Shown here: positions 50,355 to 64,000 of the stretch, piece after piece
Layout: each line of letters begins with the position of its first letter
How positions within the stretch are numbered: the stretch's first letter is position 1
NCBI GenBank assembly: GCA_003344405.1
Contig: NOWV01000040.1
Location: forward strand, 372,001-436,000
Source: Trichoplax sp. H2
Lineage: Eukaryota > Placozoa > Uniplacotomia > Trichoplacea
Direction of reading: 5' to 3'
Length of the DNA: 64,000 bases
Program-made: the position numbers and the translations under genes
The notes under the pieces: generated by a model
Told to the model about the DNA's origin: nothing
Seen by the model: only the letters and a program-made list of their open reading frames with translations
Database searches by the model: none

Positions 50355-51490
50355 TTTTTTTCTCTTTATCCGAATATGCAAAATAGTTTTTATTCATTAG
50401 AGTTATCATCACTCCCGTTTATTTCGTCTCCATATAGCCTACAGCTTCGGCTAGCTTTTATCTTTTACTGATTTGATCAAATTTAATAGTTGTAATTAAA
50501 GCAAAATTTATAATTTTCTTATATAGGGTAAGCTTTATAATAGTGTGTTGTATTTGATCATGCAAAATTTCCATATTGTAGATTTGTAGTATATAACATA
50601 CACGTAGTACCGTATAACTGTGTAGAGTATAGTATATCTCATCTATTTTACCTAGCTATCAAGTCCTGTATGTTGTGCAATTCTACGCGTACGTATCTAA
50701 TAGGAAGTATTTTACATCTCATTTTTGCTTATACTTGTATGCAAGTTTACATCTGTGAATAAATCAATTAATGCAATCGTCCATCTAAATATACAGAGTA
50801 TCCTAAACATGTCTAGGCTATTGTAACTGTAACATGTTGATCATGGCAGTGCAATAGAGCGAAGGCTACCCAAAACTCTTTGCTAATAACGAACGCATAC
50901 GCTATTGGTGAATTCTCTTCTCTGGTGATTTAATCTATTGGATAAAATTGAGCAGCTAATGCATGAATTAATCGTTTAGTATATCTTATAATTTTCTGCA
51001 TGGGTCTGTGTGAATGCTACCTACAGTAGTGCTCTTCACCACTTTGCATTCTAGTCTACGATGTCGATGATATACTGTATTTAGAGGTAGAAAAAGATGA
51101 CAAAAGTTATTCACTGTCAGTATCAGTTTGGCTTTAGGCATGGGCTACTAAGAGAAAATGTGGTTTCCTTTTAGTAGTTTATACTTTGGCTTATAGTGTA
51201 TATAAGTCTCTTTTTACTGTTATCTTTGTATTCTAAACTATTTGGTTGTAATCCATTCGTAAAGAATCAACATACGTAGAGGTAAGATTTTCTTGGGTAT
51301 TTTCTTTTACCTCTACCGTGACCTAATATGATTACCTACTATGATTACTTTATTAGGAATAGTTCAGGCACTACTAGGTGGACAATTTGACGCGTCTGAT
51401 GACTTGTATAATCCTTAGATTGTGAAACTCTGGCTGTATACCTTATTATACTTTTTAGCCAATATACTCGTATACTATTTGATTTATTGT

Positions 51491-51790
51491 GATCAATTTA
51501 TGATTGCGAAATACTGATGGTCAAATGTGTAGAACAGCAGAAAGAAAGGGTAGTGGCAGTGACCATTGCATTCGTTCCAGAAATCTTCCATTGCGGTTAG
51601 GTACTCTATCCTACTCTGCAGTGTAACTCTTACCATAGATCCTACAGTAGTGTACACTTAGTACTATTATAAACGATCAATTTATGATTGCCAAATGCTG
51701 ATGGTCACAGCCAAATGTGCAGAATAGCAGAAAGAAATTCCATTGGTTACAGAAATCTTCCATTGCGCTTTGCAGTGGAACTCTTACCAG
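51491..51790. repeat. Diverged tandem duplication, period about 184 bp
   Basis: Both copies begin GATCAATTTATGATTG (51491 and 51675). They share TACTGATGGTCA/TGCTGATGGTCA, AGCAGAAAGAAA, AGAAATCTTCCATTGCG and TGGAACTCTTACCA-like blocks, with indels between. Confidence 0.8.
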
Positions 51791-51932
51791 AGTTCCTTCA
51801 CCAGTATCCTCTCAGTAAAGTATGAGATGGGCACGGACTTTATGTACAGACGGACGCGTTGTTATTGCATCCTATTATACAGTACAGTACAGTACTGTTC
51901 ATTACCATAAGTAGTACTGTACTGAAGACGGT

Positions 51933-52301
51933 TAGAAGAGACCTGGACTGATCGCTCCTTGGACGGACAGACCTTTTGGGCCTCATCTCATCGAAATAGA
52001 GTGTGCCAAACACTTCGTTATGGCACTCCTTTAGCATGCTAACAGTCGATTTTGAATCGACTGATATTTTCTCAATGAAGCAATACTACATTGAATCTTA
52101 TTGCCTGTTACAAATTCTGCTTGAAAAAAGAGTTTTTTAAGATCATAGATGCTATTTAAATTGGTACCAGCAATTTACAAATAGGCATAGAAGATGTATA
52201 ATTGTATATTAAATAGTCATTTTTTCGACATTTACGCCTCATTATTGAAGTCTGAAAAATCCGTCCGTCTGAGGGAGTGATCAGTCCCAGTCTTTTTCTA
52301 G
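51933..52301. mobile_element. MITE copy 2, Tc1/mariner-like
   Basis: Bounded by TA on both sides. Left end GAAGAGACCTGGACTGATC-GCTCC. Right end on the opposite strand GAAAAAGACTGGGACTGATC-ACTCC. Both continue to GGACGGAC-like sequence, an imperfect inverted repeat of about 40 bp. The interior is 290 bp, non-coding and AT-rich. It sits inside a GTACAGTACTGTAC cluster. Confidence 0.8.
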
Positions 52302-52309
52302 CAGTCCAT

Positions 52310-52430
52310 GAGTACGTACAGTACTGTATAGTACTGTACGAAACTGCAAACTGTACTGTACTGTACCGTACTGTACATACTGTACACACAGTATATTGTA
52401 CTGTATACAATGTACTGTACACTGTACGGG
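52310..52430. repeat. GTACAGTACTGTAC cluster upstream of TM9SF4
   Basis: Nearly continuous TACAGTA/TACTGTA units. The open frames on both strands here are repeat translations. Confidence 0.75.
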
Positions 52431-52749
52431 AAAGCGTAAAAGCTACAATACATTGGCATGACACGTTAACAACGTCCGGGCTACCATGCGTCTGTATGTG
52501 ACGCATTTCGCATTACGCCGACACAGCAAGACGTACTCTGTGTACAGTAGTGTGTAGTCTAGTAGTCTGTAGACGCGTACTGGTCGTCTATTATGCACTC
52601 ATACTGTACTAGTGGAGTACGCCATCGCTGTTCCCTTCGAGTTCAGTAAGAACGCCGTGGTGCTACAGCTGAAAAGGAATCGACGATAGCCCGTGGCCAT
52701 CGACATTTTACTCTACTCTAATAGTTATTATTATAATTGAATTTGTGCC

Positions 52750-55700
52750 ATGGATAAATTGAAAGTAAGTTCATTTGCAGTATTCAGTTCTTATATCATG
52801 GCAAGAGATTCAACTTGTACCATTGCTTTGCCTTCTTTAGATTGGTTACATGGCATTAGGGTTGATTTATTTCTTCACCCTTAATGTCCAATTTTCTGAT
52901 GGATTTTACCTACCTGGTGTTGCACCACATGAATATCGAGATCGAGACAAAGTAATCATTAAGGTTAGTATCAATTTTCAATCGCGATCCGTTTGTTCAT
53001 TTCATCACCACGGAATTCCACCCACTGTCAATAGGTCAAGAGTAATCGCGTCTATTTTGTATCCATTTTTCGAGCAATAATGCACCATGACCGATTACCT
53101 AGTTGTATAGCCTTGACGATTAAGTTGCAATCATCAAGTCTACTTTTGTTGAGTACAGTAGTCGGTGGAATTTTCTTGAATTCAATTTTCATGCAACCGT
53201 TCATAGATGCTGATTTAACCAGTCAGTACATTGGCCTTATCCCTTGCAAATGGATGATAAAATTGCAAATTAGTCTAATAAGAATTGTGTCGTTTGCTTG
53301 TCGTAGTCCTATTGTTCTTCATGATCGTCGTGCACATGACGATTTGATCCGATAAAACTCGATAGGAGTTTACCGGCAGTGATGTTTCTATACTCCAAGT
53401 TAGATCTTGATTGAAATAGACACTAGTATTCAAGTATTACTTCTCTCTCAGGGACTTTGAAAAATGTAATTTAAGACAGAATACAGCCCCTGGTAATGGT
53501 ATCGTTAAAGGATAAACCCACCGAATAGATGACAATAGTCATTGAGATAAATTTTAAATTGCCTTTTCGTCTGACGGTAAATAGATCAGTAATCAATTGT
53601 CAATTCTTCACTTGCTTCTTTATAGGCTGTCAAAATGACCAGTATTAAGACCGCTCACTTGCCTTATGATTACTACTATTTACCATTTTGTCCTCCTGAA
53701 GGAAAAAAGGAATATAAACCTGAAAATCTTGGTAAGTTTCAATGATGTGTATCTCTATATAGTTGGTTGACATGCTTGCATCAATTGCTCGTAATCATGT
53801 TGCATCCATACGCAATACTTGTACAATGATGATAGTGCCATCAATAAAATAATGCCATAGTACAACTACGCTACCACCACAACATAGCGTTCAATTAAAT
53901 TAAGCAACACCTTAGACATGTAAACACTCTGTAACTCCAGCCAGTAATACTTTAATGACTTGTAATTGATTATGAGCCAGTAAATTATGATCGAATTCAT
54001 GCCATAACTAACTTTGTGAACATTTTATCTGCAAAAATTATTTTTCATTTTTCTTCCCATTTCATGTTTATTCATTCTTTCCAATTCAATATTTTATTTG
54101 TAAACATATTTCCACTGTCTCATTATCAAATTAAAAATATGAGTCAGTAATATACAGTACAGTAGATAGTTCAGTAGCGCATCGATGATTATGTAGAAAA
54201 CTTGCCTATTACTTGCTTTTGTATTGAATCATCATTTCTCTATAACTAGCTCATTTTTATATCAGAGTAATATAAACTCGTGTAGATGATTTTAATTTTA
54301 ACTCAGTCCTTTTTACTATACAGGTGAGGTATTACGAGGTGACCGAATTGTCAATACCGCTTACAAAGTTAGTACACTCTGATAAAGAATGACCTACTGA
54401 TATCAATGAATAATTGACTTTAAGCGTTATGCTGTCTACGATATTGAGATAGTTCGTCTATTGAAAGTTGATATTCGCTATTCAATTCATTACTATCCAT
54501 CATTAAACTATAGTTGAATATGAATAAAGACAAACCATGTGAAATTTTATGCGGATCAGCGGACAAGCCTATAACGATCAGTAAAGATGATGGCAAAAAA
54601 TTTATTAAATTAATTAAACAATCTTACAGTGTACACATGTAAGTATTACTCTAAGTTAATGATCAATGTGGCTAAGCTAAAATAACTTACAAGCTACTGT
54701 TAACCTATTTGTATTGATATCATTCCCTTTTATAGGATTGTAGATAATCTACCAGTAGCTACCAAATTGGTCACTCAAGACAATAGAGTAAGTCAACGGA
54801 TGGATAGAGGCCTTAATACCGTCTATTGCAGGCGTTAAGTTAATATTTCAACAATATTTTAACAAATGGTAATTATTGTAATGTATAAATGCCAATTGTT
54901 AATGCTTTGTGTTATAATATGTGTGACTTATAAAGATTCAATATGAACATGGTTTCAAACTTGGTGTGATGTCCAACAATGTGGTAAGTTAATGCCTCGT
55001 GACGATGATCTTAGAGCCTTGCTAAGTCACGTATTGAAAAGCCATAAATAGATTCGAAAATGTATTCTTTATCTATTCCATCGTAATGACTTCAGTGTAG
55101 AATAAAGATTATTTTATTACCGATAAATGTTACAAACTAATTTGCTATCATTGCCATCAATTTTGAGAGGATCATTATAATTAAATGAGGACGTAACGAA
55201 TACCTTGTCTATACATTATAGGCGTATCTATACAATCATATACAATTTAACATCAAAGTCCATCAAAATAAGGAGAAGTAAGAATGTTAATGTCATTTGA
55301 AGCATTATTTACCCTTATAGCCATCGCCTTAATTTTTCTATTTAAAAACATAATCTGTGTATTGTTTACTCCTTTTATGAATATATACTAAGCGTAACAA
55401 TTTTTTTGATAATTAGAAAAACTTTCCGTATAGTAGGATTTGAAGCTGCACCTCGCAGGTAAGGCAGCACTTAAATAGTTAACTCGAATGAAGTATTGTT
55501 AACTGAGAACTTTTCGATTTATGCCACAACTAGTTATGCGTTAGATCAAATTAAGAGTGGAAAGGGTTGCAAATTACCGCAAAAGGGAACTTCTGTTCCT
55601 GGTCAAGCCGTAAAAGCTGGTATGTTTTTATAGGTCACTGATGCACATGTTAATTTCACTACACTTCGACATACTATAGAATCGCGATAATTAATTTACA

Positions 55701-58170
55701 GGCATTCATTCATTCTTCATAACTTTCAATTTTAAATTATATCCTAACGAACACTTGTTTCTTAACATAAATCTAGACGGTACAACCAAGTTAATGTACA
55801 CTTACTCAGTAACATGGGAGGAGGTAGTTAATGTATTAATTAATTTATGAAATTATTTGTATTCTTAGAGTATTCTGCTATAATTCAATTATCTTTCACT
55901 ATCCTATATTCTCTAACAGGAAGAATCCATTGAATGGGCGTCTCGTTGGGATACGTATCTGCGTATGTCGGATGTACAGGTATGTACAGTATATACATGC
56001 TGAAGTAGTTTAATTGTTCTTAGTATTTTACTACAATAATTAATATACTAATTTACTGTGTTTCTTTTTTTATAAATATTACTACGTTTAGATACATTGG
56101 TTTTCCATAGTCAATTCTTTGGTTATTGTATTAGTTTTGTCTGGTATGTACCCATATTTACCAATCATTTGATGTATGCGTTCGATATTCATTACTTCCG
56201 TTATTTCTTATCAGGTGCACTGGCTATGATCCTTATTCGAACACTTCGCCGAGATATTGCCAACTATAATAAAGATGATGTGGTAATATATTACACGTAC
56301 GATCAATTAATGTGCAGGCGTCCATATAAATCTACCATTCCGGATTAATTATAATATTATAGGAAGAGACGATGGAAGAAACTGGTTGGAAACTTGTTCA
56401 TGGTGATGTCTTTCGTCCCCCACCTCATCCAAGACTATTAGCATCCTGCGTTGGAGCTGGAGTACAAATCTTCTACATGTTTTTGGTTACTATCAGTAAG
56501 TGAACAATTTAAAATCGTACCTCTTGTTATTTGAAGATATAACTTTATTCTGTTTTGTAGCATTTGCTATGTTTGGTATGCTTTCTCCAGCTCGTCGTGG
56601 TGCACTAATGAATGCCGGGATTGTTATGTTTGTCTTAATGGGGTAATTGATAAGTAACGCCGAACATTCAAATGTTAAATTTTATGCTCAGTTTGTACAT
56701 ATCTAACTATGTATACTGTCAAATGTTGATATCGAACAATCTAACATAATTTTTATATTGAATATACAGTACGATAGCCGGATACAGCTCAGGTAGATTG
56801 TTTAAAACAATAAAAGGCCAAGAATGGAAGAAATCAGCATTCCTGGTAGGTTCTTCATTATTTGATATTACGAAGAAACAAATGTCTTGATATATAATTA
56901 TTTCAACTTCTTTATCTCCTTCGTAAGACTGCTACCTTATATCCAGGTATTATATTTGGCACCTGCTTCATTCTAAATTTTTTCTTATGGGGACAACAAT
57001 CAACTGGAGCTGTTAGTATATGCAGATATACTTAGGATCGTAGTGTTTAATGCATCAATTTCTATAATTTGCATTGCCCAATGTTGAATGTATTATTCAT
57101 TGATTCAATTTGTACTTTTAATATTAATTTTAGGTGCCATTTACCACTATGTTAGCGCTTTTATTACTTTGGTTTGGCATCTCTACTCCCCTAGTTTACT
57201 TAGGTAGCTATTTTGGTTATCGTAAGCAGGTAAGATAGATACACGTAAACAATAATTTCTTTCTATCATGATGTCATGCCATATTCAGCTTTGAATCCTT
57301 TATCTTTTTGGTTTAACATCTTTTAATAGCCTTACGAACATCCTGTACGCACAAACCAAATTCCAAGACAGGTTCCTGAACAAGTTTGGTACATGCATCC
57401 GATCATCTGGTATATCAGCATTTTTTTAATTTCCAAGCAAATTAATTGCGTAGATTTAACTTCGAAATCTTTTATTTTGTTTAATCCTTTCAGCACGTTA
57501 ATAGCAGGTGTTCTGCCTTTTGGTGCCTTCTTCATCGAGCTCTTCTTTATTCTTACTGTAAGAACCTATTCTAAATAATTATTTTTGGCACCTTTTTTAC
57601 TCATAACGATCCAATTGTCTTTAATTCTACAGGCAATTTGGGAAAACCAATTTTATTATCTATTCGGCTTCCTTTTTCTCGTTTTTCTGATATTGGTGGT
57701 TTCTTGTTCAGAAATTACTATTGCATTAACTTATTTTCAGCTTTGTGCAGAGGTAGAGTGTTCTATTGGTAGTTACGTTCGATGGCTTACTACTTGTTTA
57801 AAATTGCGTTAATTTGTAAATTCCTATTGTAGAATTATCACTGGTGGTGGAGAAGTTTTTTTATGTCCGGCGGTTGTTCGATATACGTTTTTGCATATTG
57901 CATATTTTACTATGTGGCCAAGGTTTGTTATTAACATATGACTATGTGCAAAGCTAAGAATTATCTATCACATCTATTCTCTAAAGTAATGAAATGAAAT
58001 ATCTATTTTCTTAATCTTAGCTGGATATCATCGATTTTGTCCCCACTCTGCTGTACTTTGGATACACAATGCTAATGATTCTTACATTTTATCTGTTAAC
58101 TGGCACAATTGGATTTTTTTCAACTTATTGGTTCATCAGGCGCATATATGGTGCAGTAAAAATCGATTAG
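52750..58170 (+). CDS. TM9SF4: Transmembrane 9 superfamily member 4
   Basis: 24 exons: 52750-52764, 52841-52963, 53626-53731, 54324-54367, 54514-54638, 54736-54787, 54936-54983, 55222-55277, 55417-55458, 55534-55619, 55777-55823, 55920-55979, 56092-56143, 56215-56282, 56363-56495, 56561-56642, 56770-56845, 56928-57011, 57134-57229, 57330-57409, 57494-57557, 57633-57752, 57833-57922, 58021-58170. They give 632 aa, all in phase (human 642). A signal peptide precedes [11 protein letters not shown]. The lumenal domain has LRGDRIVNT and [20 protein letters not shown]. The nine-helix region shows [57 protein letters not shown] and [18 protein letters not shown]. It ends AVKID, the KxD-type Golgi retention signal. 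[11 protein letters not shown] and the RKDIANYNK-like block favour TM9SF4 over TM9SF2. Known role: endomembrane protein sorting, adhesion and phagocytosis. Confidence 0.97.
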
Positions 58171-59073
58171 CAAATTCTATCTTTCTTTAGGTAACTTTCT
58201 ATTTACAATATTATAGTACGTATGTACAGTATAGCAATTTACTAACTTGCAACAAACACGAAGATAATTATCCTAATTAGCACTTTAAGCCATTATTCAT
58301 ACTGGTTGTACAACTGGATAAAGTTGTTTATCAGGAGGTACAAATTATCAACTTGTAACTATAAATTTGAAACTTTGTACCTATTTACGTATTTGGCAAT
58401 GCATGTCTGTAATGTTATGACAACAAACAACATATTTGATGTTTTAAAAAAATGTTTAGTTGACGTCATATGGCATTAGATGTGATTGTCGTAAAATGTT
58501 GTATTGGTCCTTAAATAAATTCAAAACAAGTTCTTAATGGGGACGCGAGTAACGTTTAGCTCTGCATTATTTGATGGCATAACTCGTGCCTCAATCACTT
58601 GCTGTAAGTATAGATCAGGTATGGGGGCTATAAAGGTTTACTTTTATTTGAGGTGTGTAGATGATGAACAAGTTGTTCATTTTTAACAATACCGTAATAT
58701 CAGACTGAAAATATACACTCGTATAAGTTAATTACTACGACAAAACAGCCCTGTCCAATTGTGAGGAAAATCATTTCAAAATTTCATAGTATACGTGTAT
58801 ATATTATATATACATTGCCATAATACTGTAAGCAAATATCAACAATAATTTGTAATATACTACCTTTTAGAGATAGAAGATTTCCAGCAATGTGCATTAC
58901 GAAAAGAATGCAATTAAAACAGGTCTTTTGATAAACGAATGGTCGTAAATCTGTAATGGATGTATAGTAAAATACTTTGCGTACATAGAATAAACACATG
59001 TTCCTTGCCAGAGTTATTATCATATTCAAATATTGCTTTTAACTGCATTTTAGTAGAATAATTAACAGTAACA
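58171..59073. other. Convergent 3' ends of TM9SF4 and ELP3
   Basis: 900 bp. AATAAA on the plus strand at 58514-58519 and on the minus strand at 58648-58643 imply closely spaced or overlapping 3'UTRs. No repeat cluster is present. Confidence 0.5.
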
Positions 59074-63002
<3,929 letters not shown>

Positions 63003-64000
63003 CAACTCAGCTTTTGATGCAGCTGTGACTGTCGGAAATTAGCAAACATCCGTCAATATTCTTATCCAGCAACAAGTAGGAAATCAAAGCGTATTATTTA
63101 GCTTTTCTAATTACAGTAGTATGTTTACGTTGTAGGAAGTGGTTGCTGCTGGATGTAATAGTTTCATTACGTTATGGAATTTTATATTCTCTCTACAGAG
63201 CATTGCTCAACTTTATATGCTCGATATGGCTATATATCGAGGTACTGTAGTACTAAGAATTGCCCGGCCATGTACTATTACCTATCTACAGTATGTCAAC
63301 CATTAGCAAATAACAATAGTATCATTTTCAGTCAGAACTGTTACAATAGCATTCAGTTTTACGTAGGTTGTACTTAAGTAAAAGGCAGTGTTTAATAAAC
63401 GTCGAATTCTATCGATTGTACAATGTACAGTAGTGGTGCACAGGCAGGGATTCCATGCGTATCTTATGCATATTAAGAAATAAATCTATATACAGTACCA
63501 TGGAATGGATGCATAGTCCATTGATCATGATGATGATCCCAGGACCGTGAATACTATATAAAATGATATAATTTAGTCTTGTCCACTCTATTAATTAATT
63601 CTACTATACAGCAGACCTCTGCATTACAGCATAGCTCTGGTACAGCAGTACCGAAATTGATGAACTTTATCACATAACAGTCCTGCTTATTCAAAGGGAA
63701 CAACGAAAAGACATAGGGCAGGAGATTCATAAGTTAACTGATGCATATACTTATGAATTCTGGTCATAATCTAGCTTAATATTATGTCAAACAGGTTACC
63801 TTTCTTCTTATTCTTAGCCATAGCCGTAGAAATTTCGCTCCAGTTGGCAGCTCCTTGACGTACAAACGAGAAGGTTGGGTGTCAAAGGCCTCCACTGTGT
63901 ACAGTACAGTATATCGACCTATACCGGTACGGTATCGATACCGTACGGCAATGGTACCGTACAATACACTGGAGTACTGTACTGTACTGTACACTGTACA
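63003..64000. promoter_or_regulatory. ELP3 5' flank with palindromic repeats
   Basis: ELP3 is transcribed leftward from here. A possible short first exon starting at an ATG near 63168 (minus strand) does not join in phase, so I did not use it. GTACAGT units appear from about 63415 and become dense at 63895-64000. A 20-bp perfect palindrome sits at 63927-63946. Confidence 0.45.
63927..63946. repeat. Perfect 20-bp palindrome
   Basis: GTACGGTATCGATACCGTAC equals its reverse complement. It lies within ACCGTAC/GTACGGT repeats next to the GTACAGT cluster at the window edge. Confidence 0.85.

Larger units (their letters stand above)
50355..52749. other. Intergenic: giant gene 3' flank and TM9SF4 5' flank
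   Basis: AATAAA at about 50759-50764 is a candidate poly(A) signal. A degraded 184-bp duplication lies at 51491-51790. The right part holds GTACAGTACTGTAC clusters (about 51880-51920 and 52310-52430) around MITE copy 2. The rest shows nothing I can name. Confidence 0.5.

Noticed and set aside
63124-63168. Possible ELP3 first exon starting MKLLHPAATT
   Set aside because: Its donor at AAC|GTAAAC leaves phase 0, while every acceptor before AELMVLT needs phase 1. I start at the Met at 63002 instead.

Overview
The window looks like nuclear DNA of an early-branching animal, most likely a placozoan (Trichoplax/Hoilungia type). This is an inference from three things: AT-rich sequence, bilaterian-like intron density with many 50-400 bp introns, and protein sequences very close to vertebrate orthologues. 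No prokaryotic operons, phage, CRISPR arrays or rRNA were seen. I joined exons by hand from splice sites, reading-frame phase and remembered family motifs; no database search was run.

Layout: HPDL-type dioxygenase (minus, 1198-3214); NAE1, the regulatory subunit of the NEDD8 E1 (plus, 4228-8944, 22 exons); a short geminin-family gene (plus, 10675-11618); PPM1G phosphatase (plus, 13083-17591, 9 exons); an intronless hippocalcin/neurocalcin-type calcium sensor (plus, 22051-22635); RAE1 mRNA-export factor (minus, 25533-28580, 12 exons); one giant ROCO gene (plus, 31860-50354, about 53 exons, about 3,120 aa); TM9SF4 (plus, 52750-58170, 24 exons); ELP3 (minus, 59074-63002, 20 exons). Apart from the giant gene these are housekeeping or signalling genes with no evident shared pathway: neddylation, replication licensing, splicing/phosphatase, calcium sensing, mRNA export, endomembrane sorting and tRNA wobble modification.

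The standout is the giant gene. Its exons are phase-compatible from 31860 to 50354 and predict, in order: a basic/acidic N-terminus, FBXL-like LRRs, a degenerate Roc GTPase fold without P-loop, COR, a Cys-rich putative zinc module, SPRY, an MBT repeat, an unknown region, a second LRR block with an embedded EF-hand, an intact Roc GTPase, a second COR, two TIR domains (the first divergent), a helical region, an acidic repeat tail and a C-terminal CaaL prenylation box. A tandem Roc-COR protein with one dead and one live GTPase, a methyl-lysine reader fold, Ca2+ sensing, TIR output and a lipid anchor is, to my knowledge, an undescribed combination.

Other notable points: two neighbouring U12-type introns in ELP3, one apparently AT-AA; two GC-AG introns; a palindromic GTACAGTACTGTAC repeat family clustered in the 5' flanks of genes and scarce between convergent 3' ends; and a pair of Tc1/mariner-like MITEs with a shared terminal inverted repeat.
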